From positions 620,001 to 684,000 of the forward strand of contig NZ_JABJRC010000001.1 of NCBI RefSeq assembly GCF_013131805.1: DNA of 64,000 bases, given 5' to 3'. This document shows, one piece after another, positions 27,853-36,581 of this stretch. The first letter of the stretch is position 1. Each line of letters starts with the position of its first letter. Position numbers and translations under genes: made by a program. The DNA is from Kribbella sandramycini (lineage in GTDB: Bacteria > Actinomycetota > Actinomycetes > Propionibacteriales > Kribbellaceae). The notes below the pieces were generated by a model. It saw only the letters and a list, made by a program, of their open reading frames with translations. It did no database searches and was not told the origin of the DNA.

Positions 27853-29088
27853 ATGTCGAAGACCCGAGTCGTGATCACCGGGCTCGGAGCCACCACCCCG
27901 CTCGGCGGCGATGTGGCCAGCTCCTGGGAAGGCCTGCTGGCCGGTCGGTCCGGCGCGCGCCGGCTGACCGACGACTGGGTGCAGAACCTGGCCGTCCAGA
28001 TCGCCGCGCCGGTGGTGGTCGAGCCGACCGAGGTGATCGAGCGCGTGAAGGCCCGCCGGCTGGACCGCAACGCCCAGCTCGCGGTCGTCGCGGCGCGCGA
28101 GGCCTGGGCCGACTCCGGTCTCGAGGGCTCCGGTCTCGACAAGGAGCGCCTCGGCGTGGCCGTTGCCTCCGGCATCGGTGGCCTGCACACCACCCTGGCG
28201 AACTACGACGCCCTGCAGAACAACCCGCGCCGGGTCTCGCCGCTGGCGATCCCGATGCTGATGCCGAACTCCTCGGCCGCGTACGTGAGCCTCGAGTTCG
28301 GCGCCAAGGCCGGTGTGCACACCCCGGTCTCGGCCTGCGCCTCCGGTAACGAGGCGATCGCCCTGGGGCTGGACCAGATCCGCCTCGGCCGCGCGGACGT
28401 CGTCCTGGCCGGTGGCACCGAGGGCGCGATCATGGCGCTGCCGCTGGCCGCCTTCAGCCAGATGATGGCGCTCAGCAAGCGCAACGACGAGCCCGAGCGC
28501 GCCTCCCGGCCGTGGGACGCCGACCGCGACGGCTTCCTGCTCGGTGAAGGCGCGGGCATCCTGGTGCTCGAGTCCTACGAGCACGCCAAGGCCCGCGGCG
28601 CGAAGATCTACGCCGAGATCGCCGGCGCCGGGATCTCCGCCGACGGTCACGACATCGCCCAGCCCGACCCGACCGGTTCCGGCGCGCGCCGCGCGATGGA
28701 GCGGGCGCTGTCCGAGGGCGACCTGACCCCGGCCGACATCAAGCACATCAACGCGCACGCGACGTCCACCCCGCAGGGTGATATCGCCGAGTCGCTGGCG
28801 ATCCGCCTCGCCCTCGGCAAGGCCGCGGACGACGCCGTCGCCACCGCGCCGAAGTCGATGATCGGCCACCTGCTCGGCGCCGCCGGCGCGGTCGAGTCGA
28901 TCGCCACCGTGCTCGCCCTGCACCAACGCGTCGTCCCGCCGACGATCAACGTCGACAAACTCGACGACCAGATCGAGCTGGATGTCGCCACCGAGCAGCG
29001 CAAACTCGCCGACGGCGACCTCGCCGCCCTGAACAACTCGTTCGGTTTCGGCGGCCACAACGCCGCGATCGCGTTCAAGACGGTCTGA
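27853..29088 (+). CDS. fabF: Beta-ketoacyl-ACP synthase II
   Basis: A 411-residue elongating condensing enzyme. The Cys-His-His set is visible: VSACASGNEA (about 162), HINAHATSTPQGD and MIGHLLGAAGAVES, plus the Gly-rich FGFGGHN near the end. The Met at 27853 (MSKTRVVITGLG) is the family start; an in-frame Met at 27799 would add 18 unrelated residues. It is the last gene of the fasR-fabD-fabH-acpP-fabF operon and is followed by a large stem-loop. Confidence 0.96.
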   Translation: MSKTRVVITGLGATTPLGGDVASSWEGLLAGRSGARRLTDDWVQNLAVQIAAPVVVEPTEVIERVKARRLDRNAQLAVVAAREAWADSGLEGSGLDKERLGVAVASGIGGLHTTLANYDALQNNPRRVSPLAIPMLMPNSSAAYVSLEFGAKAGVHTPVSACASGNEAIALGLDQIRLGRADVVLAGGTEGAIMALPLAAFSQMMALSKRNDEPERASRPWDADRDGFLLGEGAGILVLESYEHAKARGAKIYAEIAGAGISADGHDIAQPDPTGSGARRAMERALSEGDLTPADIKHINAHATSTPQGDIAESLAIRLALGKAADDAVATAPKSMIGHLLGAAGAVESIATVLALHQRVVPPTINVDKLDDQIELDVATEQRKLADGDLAALNNSFGFGGHNAAIAFKTV

Positions 29089-29099
29089 TCAACGTCGGG

Positions 29100-29177
29100 A
29101 AGGACATGAGGTAGGGGCGCGGCGCGCCGGCTCCGGCCAGTCGGGGGCGCCCAGATCGCGGCCCTCCTCATGTCCTT
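29100..29177 (+). terminator. Long stem-loop after fabF
   Basis: Perfect 12-bp arms AAGGACATGAGG (29100-29111) and CCTCATGTCCTT (29166-29177) enclose a 54-base G/C-rich interior with a second helix (GGGGCGC with GCGCCC). It begins 11 bases past the fabF stop. Likely a terminator, or a branched RNA element protecting the mRNA end. Confidence 0.62.
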
Positions 29178-29333
29178 ACCGACAGACCCGCGACACGGCC
29201 GTGAGGTGGTTGACACGGCGAAGTTACTGGTGTTGCGGGGGTCTGTGGTGCAGTATGTACGCAGTGCTCCGCCGGGGCCGAAGAGTTGTTCGAGAACGCT
29301 GGGGAAGGCGCACCTCGAGCACAGGAGGTCCTG

Positions 29334-29831
29334 GTGGCGACGACTCGTGGCGTTCTGTACGTCCACACGGTGCCGTCAGCGTTGTGTCCACATGTCGAGT
29401 GGGCCGCGGGCGGCGTACTCGGCGTGCCCGTGAAACTCGACTGGACGCCGCAGCCGGCAGCCCAGGGCACCTACCGGGCCGAGCTGTCCTGGCAGGCCGA
29501 GGCGGGGACGGCGGCGAAGCTGGCGTCGGCTCTGCGCGGCTGGCAGAAGCTGCGGTTCGAGGTGACCGAGGAGCCGAGTAACGGCGTCGAGGGTGAGCGG
29601 TACTCGTTCACGCCGACGCTCGGGATCTTCCACGCGACGACCGGCGTCCACGGCGACATCATGGTGCCCGAGGAGCGGCTGAAGGCGGCCATGCTGAAGG
29701 CGGCCAGTGGCGAAGCGGACCTGACCGAAGAGGTCGAGCGGTTGCTCGGCCGGCCCTGGGACGACGAGCTCGAACCCTTCCGGTACGCCGGAGACGGCGC
29801 TCCGGTTCGCTGGCTGCACCAGGTTGTCTGA
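29334..29831 (+). CDS. DUF3145 family protein
   Basis: A 165-residue actinobacterial protein of unknown function, conserved in sequence and often found beside the fab operon. Signature blocks are TRGVLYVHTVPSALCPHVEWA, ELSWQAEAGTAAKLASALRGW, LGIFHATTGVHGDIMVPE and the end PWDDELEPFRYAGDGAPVRW. The GTG at 29334 is preferred because AGGAGG lies 5 bases upstream and it matches the family start; a Met at 29286 would add 16 unrelated residues. No membrane segment or signal peptide. It has its own upstream region (29178-29333). Confidence 0.9.
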   Translation: MATTRGVLYVHTVPSALCPHVEWAAGGVLGVPVKLDWTPQPAAQGTYRAELSWQAEAGTAAKLASALRGWQKLRFEVTEEPSNGVEGERYSFTPTLGIFHATTGVHGDIMVPEERLKAAMLKAASGEADLTEEVERLLGRPWDDELEPFRYAGDGAPVRWLHQVV

Positions 29832-29997
29832 ACACACCCTGAGAACTTGAGAAGAAAGCCGTGAAGAGCACAGACAACGCCCGAACTTTTCGGGCAGAGT
29901 GAGCATCAGACATTCCACAAGGGTGGAGGGGCCGTGGCCGCTGGGTCACCGGGTGTCGGGACACCCCCGGTCATCGAAAACAGCGGCCGCACCACTT

Positions 29998-30029
29998 GAA
30001 GGGCGCGAACCTCAGGGTTCGCGCCCTTC
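29998..30029. terminator. Bidirectional terminator
   Basis: A perfect 14-bp stem (GAAGGGCGCGAACC with GGTTCGCGCCCTTC) and a TCAG loop sit between the convergent DUF3145 and LacI-family genes, 8 bases from the latter's stop. The stretch 29832-29997 holds nothing else that I can recognise. Confidence 0.85.
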
Positions 30030-30037
30030 GTGCGTGT

Positions 30038-31048
30038 TCAGCTGGATGCGCGCTGGACCAGGCGGGTCGGCAGGATCAGCGGGGTGGGCGACTCCCCCGC
30101 GATCAGCGCGAGCAGCATCCGGGCCATTTCGCGACCGAGGGACTGGATCGGCTGCGCGACGGTCGTCAGCGGCGGCTCGGTGTGCCGGGCCAGGGCGACG
30201 TCGTTGAAGCCGACGACCGCGACGTCCCCCGGGATCGTCTTGCCGGCGAGCTTCAGCACACGCATCGCGCCGATCGCCATCTGGTCCGAGGCGACGAAGA
30301 CGGCGTCCAGATCCGGGTGTTCGGCGAGCAACTGCTCCATTGCCTGCCCGCCGCCCTCCTCACTGAAGTCGCCGTACACGACGCGGCCCGCGTCGAGACC
30401 GGCCACGGCGAGGGCTTCTTGGTAGCCCTTGTACCGGGCCGTGCCGGCGCTTTCGTCCATCCGGCCGGTGATGGTCGCGATCCGGCGCCGGCCGGTCGCG
30501 ACGAGGTGCTCGGTGGCCAGCCGGGCGCCGCCGCGGTTGTCGGCGTCCACGTAGTACTGCGGCTCGAAGTTCGTCGGGGTGCCACCGAAGACGACCGGTA
30601 CGTCGGACTTCTCGGCGAGCTGGGCGAGCGGATCGTCGCCGTGCATCGACATCAGCATGACGCCGTCGGCCTGCCGCGTCCGCAGCAGCTGCTCGAGGCG
30701 GGTCTGGCCGCGGCTCGAGGTAGCCAGCTGCAGGATCAGCTCCAGCTCGGTCTCCTCGAGGACCGAGTTCACGCCGACGGCGACCTCGGCGAAGAACGGG
30801 TCGGCGAACACCTGCGGGTTGTCGCTGGAGATCGCCAGGACGACGGCGCCCACCTGCTGGGTGGCCAGCGCCCGGGCCGTCGCGTTCGGCACGTAGCCGA
30901 GATCGGTGACCGCCCGCTGCACAGCCTCCCGCTTCGCCTTGCTGACATGCGGCGCGTTGTTGATCACCCGCGACGCGGCGGAACGGGACACCCCGGCACG
31001 CTCGGCGACTTCGTCGAGTGTGACTTGGCGTCGGGAGTGGTCGGTCAC
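30038..31048 (-). CDS. LacI-family transcriptional repressor, CebR-like
   Basis: A 336-residue repressor. The N-terminal HTH (VTLDEVAERAGVSRSAASRVIN, residues 9-30) and hinge (ATRAL) precede a periplasmic-binding-protein-like sugar sensor domain. It starts with GTG and is the last gene of the leftward operon after the solute-binding protein and two permeases, 40 bases behind the second permease. Two CebR-type operators in front of that operon and the GH9 gene fit its specificity, so it most likely senses cellobiose or cellodextrins. In Streptomyces cebR is separately transcribed; here it appears autoregulated through the operon promoter. Confidence 0.82.
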   Translation of the reverse strand: MTDHSRRQVTLDEVAERAGVSRSAASRVINNAPHVSKAKREAVQRAVTDLGYVPNATARALATQQVGAVVLAISSDNPQVFADPFFAEVAVGVNSVLEETELELILQLATSSRGQTRLEQLLRTRQADGVMLMSMHGDDPLAQLAEKSDVPVVFGGTPTNFEPQYYVDADNRGGARLATEHLVATGRRRIATITGRMDESAGTARYKGYQEALAVAGLDAGRVVYGDFSEEGGGQAMEQLLAEHPDLDAVFVASDQMAIGAMRVLKLAGKTIPGDVAVVGFNDVALARHTEPPLTTVAQPIQSLGREMARMLLALIAGESPTPLILPTRLVQRASS

Positions 31049-31088
31049 CAGCAGTCCTTAGAGGTCGGAGTGGATAGAGGGTAAGTCA

Positions 31089-31916
31089 TCAGGACCGGAC
31101 TGCGCCGTCCATGATCCCGCTGATGAGTTGCCGGCCGAACAGGATGAAGACCAGCAGCAGCGGCACGGTCGCGATCAGCGTCCCGGTGAACATCAGCGTG
31201 TAGTCGGTGTAGTACTGCGTGGCGAGCTGGCTGAGCGAGAACTGGACGGTCGGGTTGTCCGCCTCCATCACGGCCAACGGCCAGAGGAACTCGTTCCACG
31301 TACCCATGAACGTGAACAGGCCGAGAACGGCGGCGCCCGGGCGGAGCGCCGGTGACACCACCCGGACGAACAGCCCGAACGTCGAGCAGCCGTCCAGCCG
31401 GGCCGCTTCGATCAACTCGTCCGGGACGGCGCGTTCGGCGTACTGGCGCATCAGGAAGACGCCGAACGCCGAGACCAGGAACGGCACGATGATCGCCTGC
31501 AGGTGGTTCTGCCAGCCGAGTTTCACCATCACCATGTAGAGCGGCACGATGCCCATCTGCACCGGCACCATCATCGTCGCCAGCACCGAGATCAGCAGCG
31601 CGTTGCGGCCGCGGAAGCGCAGTTTCGCGAACGCGAACCCGGCCAGGGACGAGAAGAAGACCACCGAGACGGTCACGCAGATCGAGGCGATCGCCGAGTT
31701 GAGCAGACCGCGGGCGAAATGCGCCTCCTCGGCCTCGGGGCCGAACAGCCGCTGGATGTTGTCGCCCAGGTTGCCGCCCGGGGCCAGCGGCGGCGGGAAC
31801 TGGCCGATCACGTCGTTCGACCGGGTGGCCACGACGAACAGCCAGTACAGCGGGAAGATCGACAGCACCAGACTGACCAGCAAGGTCAGGTAGACGAGCG
31901 TGTTGCGCTGTTTCAT
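31089..31916 (-). CDS. Sugar ABC transporter permease, CebG/MalG type
   Basis: A 275-residue inner-membrane permease with six hydrophobic segments and the EAA loop that contacts the ATPase (DELIEAARLDGCSTFGLF, about residues 185-202). The start ATG at 31916 overlaps the stop of the first permease gene (ATGA). It works with the adjacent permease and lipoprotein. No ATP-binding subunit is encoded here; cellobiose-type importers of actinomycetes usually borrow the shared MsiK ATPase encoded elsewhere. Confidence 0.88.
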   Translation of the reverse strand: MKQRNTLVYLTLLVSLVLSIFPLYWLFVVATRSNDVIGQFPPPLAPGGNLGDNIQRLFGPEAEEAHFARGLLNSAIASICVTVSVVFFSSLAGFAFAKLRFRGRNALLISVLATMMVPVQMGIVPLYMVMVKLGWQNHLQAIIVPFLVSAFGVFLMRQYAERAVPDELIEAARLDGCSTFGLFVRVVSPALRPGAAVLGLFTFMGTWNEFLWPLAVMEADNPTVQFSLSQLATQYYTDYTLMFTGTLIATVPLLLVFILFGRQLISGIMDGAVRS

Positions 31917-32875
31917 TGGGCGCCTCCCCGCAGGCGACGGCTGATCAGCAGGTTGACGACGCCGACCACAACGGTGAGCAGGAAGATCATCCAGGCGACC
32001 GCCGAGCCGTACCCGTAGTCGAAGTTCTGGAAGCTCTGCTCGAACATGTACATCGCGATCGTCTGGAACTGCCGCAGGCTGCCACCCGAGACATCGCCCT
32101 GACCGAACAGCAGCGGCTCGGTGAACAGCTGCATGCCGCCGATCACCGACATCACCACGGTGAAGATCAGCGCCGGCCGGATCAGCGGCACGGTGATGTT
32201 GCGGAACTGCCGGATCGGGCCGGCGCCGTCGATCTGCGCGGCCTCGTACAGATCCCGCGAGATGGCCTGCATCGCGGCCAGGTAGATCAGCGCGTTGTAC
32301 CCCGTCCAGCGCCAGTTGACCATGCTGGAGACCGCGACCCAGGACGACAGCTTGCCCGCCTGCCAGTCGATCGGGCTGATCCCGATCAGGCCGAGTGCGC
32401 CGTTCACCAGACCGGTGTCGCGGCCGTAGAGCTGGCCGAAGACGATCGCGACCGCGGCGACCGAGGTGACGATCGGCGCCAGGACGCCGAGACGGAACAC
32501 CAGCAGCGCGCGCAGCGGCCGGTTCAGCAGCGCGGCCACGATCAGCGCCAGCAGCAACTGCGGGACGGTCGCGAGCACGAGCAGCCCGAGGGTGTTCACG
32601 ACGGCGTTCCAGAAATCCGGATCGCCGAAGAGCCGGCTGTAGTTGGCGAACCCGACGAAACCGGCGTCCCCGGTCAGGTCCCAGGAGCGCAGCGAGACCC
32701 AAGCGGTGTAGCCGAGCGGGAACAGGCCGAAGGCGGCGAAGAGCACGAAGAACGGCGCGATGAACAGGTACGGCGATCCGTGCAGGTCGAAGCGGTTCCA
32801 CCACCCCGGCCGGGTGCGGGCGCCGCCCGGCGTGGGGGCGGTCCGCGCCGGGCGGGCAGGAGCGTCGGTGGTCAC
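31913..32875 (-). CDS. Sugar ABC transporter permease, CebF/MalF type
   Basis: A 320-residue permease with six membrane segments and an EAA loop (ISRDLYEAAQIDGAGPIRQF, about residues 199-218). A Pro/Ala/Arg-rich cytoplasmic N-terminus of about 30 residues precedes the first segment. The start overlaps the stop of the solute-binding protein gene. It is the other half of the translocation channel. Confidence 0.88.
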   Translation of the reverse strand: MTTDAPARPARTAPTPGGARTRPGWWNRFDLHGSPYLFIAPFFVLFAAFGLFPLGYTAWVSLRSWDLTGDAGFVGFANYSRLFGDPDFWNAVVNTLGLLVLATVPQLLLALIVAALLNRPLRALLVFRLGVLAPIVTSVAAVAIVFGQLYGRDTGLVNGALGLIGISPIDWQAGKLSSWVAVSSMVNWRWTGYNALIYLAAMQAISRDLYEAAQIDGAGPIRQFRNITVPLIRPALIFTVVMSVIGGMQLFTEPLLFGQGDVSGGSLRQFQTIAMYMFEQSFQNFDYGYGSAVAWMIFLLTVVVGVVNLLISRRLRGGAQ

Positions 32876-34149
32876 TTGCCGGCAGCCCGCTGGGCGTCGG
32901 CGACGGCCTTGGACCAGGCCTCGTCCGGTTTCAGCTTGCCCTGCTCGACCGCGGTCAGCGCGTCACCCACCGCCTCGCCGACCTGCTGGTTCTCCGGGCC
33001 GAGGTAGACCGGCTTCAGCTCCTTCGCGGACTTGGCGAAGATCTTGCCGACCGGCGCGTTGTTGAAGTACTCGTTCACCGCGCCCGCGACAGCCGGGTCG
33101 TCGAGCGCCTGCGGCGCGGACGGGAAGTTGTTCTTCGCCTTGAACGCCGCCGTCTGCCCCTCCGGGCTGGTCAGGAACTTCACCAGCTCGGCGGCCTCCT
33201 TCTGGTGCTTGCTCTGCGTCGGCACGGCCAGGAACGACCCGCCGCGGACGGCTCCCTCCCCCGGCACCCGGGCGACGTCCCACTTCCCCGCGTTCTCCGG
33301 ACCGGCCTGGTCCTTGATGATGCCGAGCATCCACGCCGGGCACGGGATGGTCGCGAAGGTGCCCTGTTTGAAACCCGCGTTCCAGGCCGGGCTCCACATC
33401 TGCAGCTTGCCGGACAGCCCCGCGTCGACCATCGAGACGGTCTGGTCCCAGGCCTTCCGGACGCCGGGGTTGCTGTCCACGATCAGGTTGTTCGAGCGAT
33501 CGAAGTACGTGGTGTCGCCCTGCTGCATCAGGATGTTCTGGTAGATCGAGCCGGAGGTGTCGAAGAAGCTCGCACCGGTGTTGGCGCCGGCGAACTTCTT
33601 GCCGGTGGCAAGGTACTGGTCCCAGGTCGGCCAGAGCGCGCCGACCTGCTCCCGGTCGGTCGGCAGCCCGGCCTTGGCGAACAGGTCGGTGCGATAACAC
33701 ATCCCCTGAGCGCCGATATCGGTGCCGAGACCGACCAGCTTCTTCCCGTCGGTGGTCAGCGCCTGGTTCCACTTCCACTCCAGGAAGTTGCCCTTCAGGC
33801 TGCCCGCGCCCTGGTCCAGCAGGTTGGCGAACTGGTCGGGCTTGGCCATCAGTTTGACCAGGATGCCCTCCTCCAGCGCGACGACGTCACCCGCGCCGCT
33901 GCCCGCCGTCAGCCACTGCTGCAGCTTCGGCGTGTAGTCGACCAGTTTGGCGATGTTGTCTTCCTTGATCTTGATCCCCGGGTGCGTGCTCTCGTACTGC
34001 TTGTAGAGCTCGTCGTACCCGAACTGGCTGAACGTCTTCACGGTCAGCGTGATCGTGCCGTCGGCCGCCGCGTCGTCTCCCGAGCCCCCGCACCCGGCTA
34101 CTGCCACCAGACCCACCGCCGCCACTGCTGCCCACCACTTTGCCGACAT
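32872..34149 (-). CDS. Sugar-binding lipoprotein of ABC importer, CebE-like
   Basis: A 425-residue extracellular solute-binding protein (family 1). The lipoprotein signal MSAKWWAAVAAVGLVAVAGC gives the lipid-anchored Cys at residue 20. The mature domain has the usual two-lobe pattern (TLTVKTFSQFGYDELYKQYE, GGSFLAVPTQSKHQKEAAE, LTSPEGQTA). It captures the sugar, inferred to be cellobiose or cello-oligosaccharides because of the CebR-type operators and the divergent GH9 gene. First gene of the operon. Confidence 0.88.
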   Translation of the reverse strand: MSAKWWAAVAAVGLVAVAGCGGSGDDAAADGTITLTVKTFSQFGYDELYKQYESTHPGIKIKEDNIAKLVDYTPKLQQWLTAGSGAGDVVALEEGILVKLMAKPDQFANLLDQGAGSLKGNFLEWKWNQALTTDGKKLVGLGTDIGAQGMCYRTDLFAKAGLPTDREQVGALWPTWDQYLATGKKFAGANTGASFFDTSGSIYQNILMQQGDTTYFDRSNNLIVDSNPGVRKAWDQTVSMVDAGLSGKLQMWSPAWNAGFKQGTFATIPCPAWMLGIIKDQAGPENAGKWDVARVPGEGAVRGGSFLAVPTQSKHQKEAAELVKFLTSPEGQTAAFKAKNNFPSAPQALDDPAVAGAVNEYFNNAPVGKIFAKSAKELKPVYLGPENQQVGEAVGDALTAVEQGKLKPDEAWSKAVADAQRAAGK

Positions 34150-34174
34150 CCGAACTCCTAAAACTGGAAGAAAC

Positions 34175-34188
34175 TGGGAGCGCTTCCA
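34175..34188. promoter_or_regulatory. CebR-type operator 1
   Basis: TGGGAGCGCTTCCA matches the Streptomyces CebR box TGGGAGCGCTCCCA at 13 of 14 positions. It lies just downstream of the candidate -10 of the transporter promoter, over the expected start of transcription, as for a repressor. Confidence 0.8.
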
Positions 34189-34192
34189 GCAG

Positions 34193-34221
34193 ACGGTAAG
34201 CGATTGCCCGAGTTTTGTGAA
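34193..34221 (-). promoter_or_regulatory. Candidate promoter of the sugar transporter operon
   Basis: On the minus strand TTCACA (34221-34216) and TACCGT (34198-34193) are 17 bases apart, a good sigma-70-type arrangement. Operator 1 begins 4 bases past the -10. Confidence 0.6.
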
Positions 34222-34247
34222 GCCTAGATTTCTCCCTCATTTCAGTC

Positions 34248-34298
34248 TTGACACAGCACTTCGATCCGGCGACGCTCAGGTTTCTGCAAGCGCTCCCA
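34248..34298 (+). promoter_or_regulatory. Candidate promoter and CebR-type operator 2 before the cellulase gene
   Basis: TGCAAGCGCTCCCA (34285-34298) matches the CebR box at 12 of 14 positions, 21 bases before the GH9 start codon. A consensus -35 TTGACA lies at 34248-34253 with a weak -10 (GACGCT) 17 bases on. The operator would block transcription just downstream of the start site. Confidence 0.65.
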
Positions 34299-34319
34299 GC
34301 TTCTCCCGGAGGCATACCG

Positions 34320-36530
34320 ATGCCCATTGCCCGACGACGATCCGCCGTGATCGCCGGCTCCGCCGCGCTCACCGTCCTCGCTGCGACCCTGGTCGCGACC
34401 ACCTCGGCCACGGCGGCCGACCCGCCGTACGAGCGGGTGCTGAACGGGACGTTCGACGAAGAGCGGGAGCCGTGGTGGTCGAGCTCGACCACGCCGTCCG
34501 CGGTCGCCGACGGGAAGCTCTGCGCCCAGGTGCCGGCCGGGACGGTCAACCCGTGGGAGGCGATGATCGGCCAGGACGATCTGCCGCTCGAGCAGGGGCA
34601 GCCGTACACGCTGAAGTTCGACGCGTCGGCGACCAAGCCGATCGCCTTCAAGGCGGTGCTGCAGCAGCAGGGCCCGCCGCACGGGACGGCGCTGAACCGG
34701 ACGGTCACCGCGACGACGACCATGCAGAGCTTCACCTTCACCGGGACGTCGCCGGTCACCGACACCCATGGTCAGCTGTCCTTCCAGGCCGGTGGCGCGA
34801 CCGAGGCCTACACGCTGTGTCTGGACAACATCTCGGTCGTCGGCGGGATCGTGCCTCCTGGTGGGGTTCGCGATTTCGGCTCGCCGGTCCGCGTCAACCA
34901 GCTCGGCTACCTGCCGAGCGGGCCGCACCGGGCGACGTACGTGACGACGGCAACCACTCCCCTGGAGTGGCGATTGGTTGATGCGAGCAACACGACGGTT
35001 GCCCGGGGCAAGACCACGCCGTACGGCGCCGACGCGTTGTCGGGCGACGACGTCCAGCTGATCGACTTCGGTAGCTACCGCAAGAGCGGCAGCGGCTTCC
35101 GGCTCGTCGTCGGCGAGGACGTCAGCGAGCCGTTCGACATCGCGAAGAACCTGTACTCGAAGCTCCGGCAGGAGTCGTTGGAGTACTTCTACAACAACCG
35201 CAGCGGGATCCCGATCGAGGCGAAGTACGTCGGCGACGCGTGGGCCCGGGCGGCCGGACACGTCGGCGTCGCGCCGAACAAGGGCGACACGTCGGTCCCC
35301 TGCGTCCCCGGGAGCTGCGACTACAGCCTCGACGTCCGCGGCGGCTGGTACGACGCCGGCGATCACGGCAAGTACGTCGTCAACGGCGCGATCGCCGCCT
35401 GGCAACTGCTCGACCTCTACGAGGCGACCGATGACAAGATCGCGCTGAAGATCCCCGAGAACACCAACCGGGTGCCGGACGTCCTCGACGAGGCGAGGTG
35501 GCAGATCGACTTCCTGCTGCGGATGCAGGTCCCGGCCGGTCAACCGCTGGCCGGCATGGTCCACCACAAGATTCACGACGCCGCCTGGACCGGGATGGCC
35601 CTCGCCCCGGCGTCCGACCCGCAGCCGCGGTATCTCTACCCGCCGTCCACCGCCGCGACGCTGAACGTCGCCGCGATCGGCGCTCGCTGTGCCCGCGTCT
35701 ACGCACGCTGGGACCACGCGTTCGCCAACCGCTGCCTCTCGATCGCCCAGAAGGCCTGGACGGCGGCGCTGCAGCACCCAGCCGTCTACGCACCGGACGG
35801 CGGCGTCGGCGGTGGCGCGTACGACGACGTCAAGGTGACCGACGAGTTCTCCTGGGCGGCGGCCGAGCTGTTCACGGCGACCGGGAAAACGGCGTACAAG
35901 CGGCACATCACCACCACGCTGAAGGCCGCCGACGGCTTCTCCTGGCAGGAGACCGGCGGACTCGCGGACCTCGCCCTCGCCCGGGCGCCGTGGCGGCTGT
36001 CGATCCTCGATCAGCTGAAGCTGGTCGGCCGGATCGCGAAGGCAGCCGACACCTATCTGGCCGACCTGCGGTCGCAGGGCTACGCCAACCCGTACAAGCC
36101 GGCCAACGGGCGATACGTCTGGGGCTCCAACAGCGGGACGGCGAACAACGCGATGATTCTCGCGCTCGCGGCCGACCTGACCGGGCGGTCGGCGTACAAG
36201 TCAGCGGCACTGGAGTCGCTGGACTACCTGCTCGGGCGGAATGCGCTCAACCAGTCCTACGTGACGGGCTACGGCGAACGTGACAGCCACCAGCAGCACC
36301 ATCGGTTCTGGTCGCACTCGCTGAACCCGGCGTTCCCGTCGCCGTACCCGGGCTCGCTGGCCGGCGGCCCGAACTCCGGCCTTCAGGATCCCGTTGCCCA
36401 GCGCAACCTGCAGGGCTGTGCCCCGGCCAAGTGCTACCTGGACGAGCTCGGCTCGTACTCCACCAACGAGGTCGCCATCAACTGGAACTCCGCCCTCGCC
36501 TGGCTGACGGCGTACGCCGACGAAGCCTGA
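34320..36530 (+). CDS. Secreted GH9 endoglucanase with N-terminal carbohydrate-binding module
   Basis: A 736-residue secreted cellulase. A signal peptide (about residues 1-33) is followed by a CBM4/9-like module (about 38-185, starting VLNGTFDEEREPWW), an Ig-like linker domain (about 190-285, VRVNQLGYLPSG) and a GH9 (alpha/alpha)6 catalytic domain. The Asp motif DVRGGWYDAGDHGKYV (about 340), the His motif HHRFWSHSLNP (about 660) and the catalytic Glu in SYSTNEVAINWN (about 717) are all present. GGAGG lies 7 bases before the ATG. It hydrolyses beta-1,4-glucan outside the cell, supplying the divergent transporter, and shares CebR control. Confidence 0.93.
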   Translation: MPIARRRSAVIAGSAALTVLAATLVATTSATAADPPYERVLNGTFDEEREPWWSSSTTPSAVADGKLCAQVPAGTVNPWEAMIGQDDLPLEQGQPYTLKFDASATKPIAFKAVLQQQGPPHGTALNRTVTATTTMQSFTFTGTSPVTDTHGQLSFQAGGATEAYTLCLDNISVVGGIVPPGGVRDFGSPVRVNQLGYLPSGPHRATYVTTATTPLEWRLVDASNTTVARGKTTPYGADALSGDDVQLIDFGSYRKSGSGFRLVVGEDVSEPFDIAKNLYSKLRQESLEYFYNNRSGIPIEAKYVGDAWARAAGHVGVAPNKGDTSVPCVPGSCDYSLDVRGGWYDAGDHGKYVVNGAIAAWQLLDLYEATDDKIALKIPENTNRVPDVLDEARWQIDFLLRMQVPAGQPLAGMVHHKIHDAAWTGMALAPASDPQPRYLYPPSTAATLNVAAIGARCARVYARWDHAFANRCLSIAQKAWTAALQHPAVYAPDGGVGGGAYDDVKVTDEFSWAAAELFTATGKTAYKRHITTTLKAADGFSWQETGGLADLALARAPWRLSILDQLKLVGRIAKAADTYLADLRSQGYANPYKPANGRYVWGSNSGTANNAMILALAADLTGRSAYKSAALESLDYLLGRNALNQSYVTGYGERDSHQQHHRFWSHSLNPAFPSPYPGSLAGGPNSGLQDPVAQRNLQGCAPAKCYLDELGSYSTNEVAINWNSALAWLTAYADEA

Positions 36531-36540
36531 CCAACCCGCT

Positions 36541-36575
36541 GAAGCCCGGCTCCCTGGTGCAGGGGGCCGGGCTTC
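36541..36575. terminator. Bidirectional terminator between GH9 and VWA genes
   Basis: GAAGCCCGGCTCCCTG pairs over 16 positions with CAGGGGGCCGGGCTTC (one wobble) around a 3-base loop, 10 bases past the GH9 stop and 6 bases from the convergent VWA stop. Confidence 0.85.
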
Positions 36576-36581
36576 GTCGTA

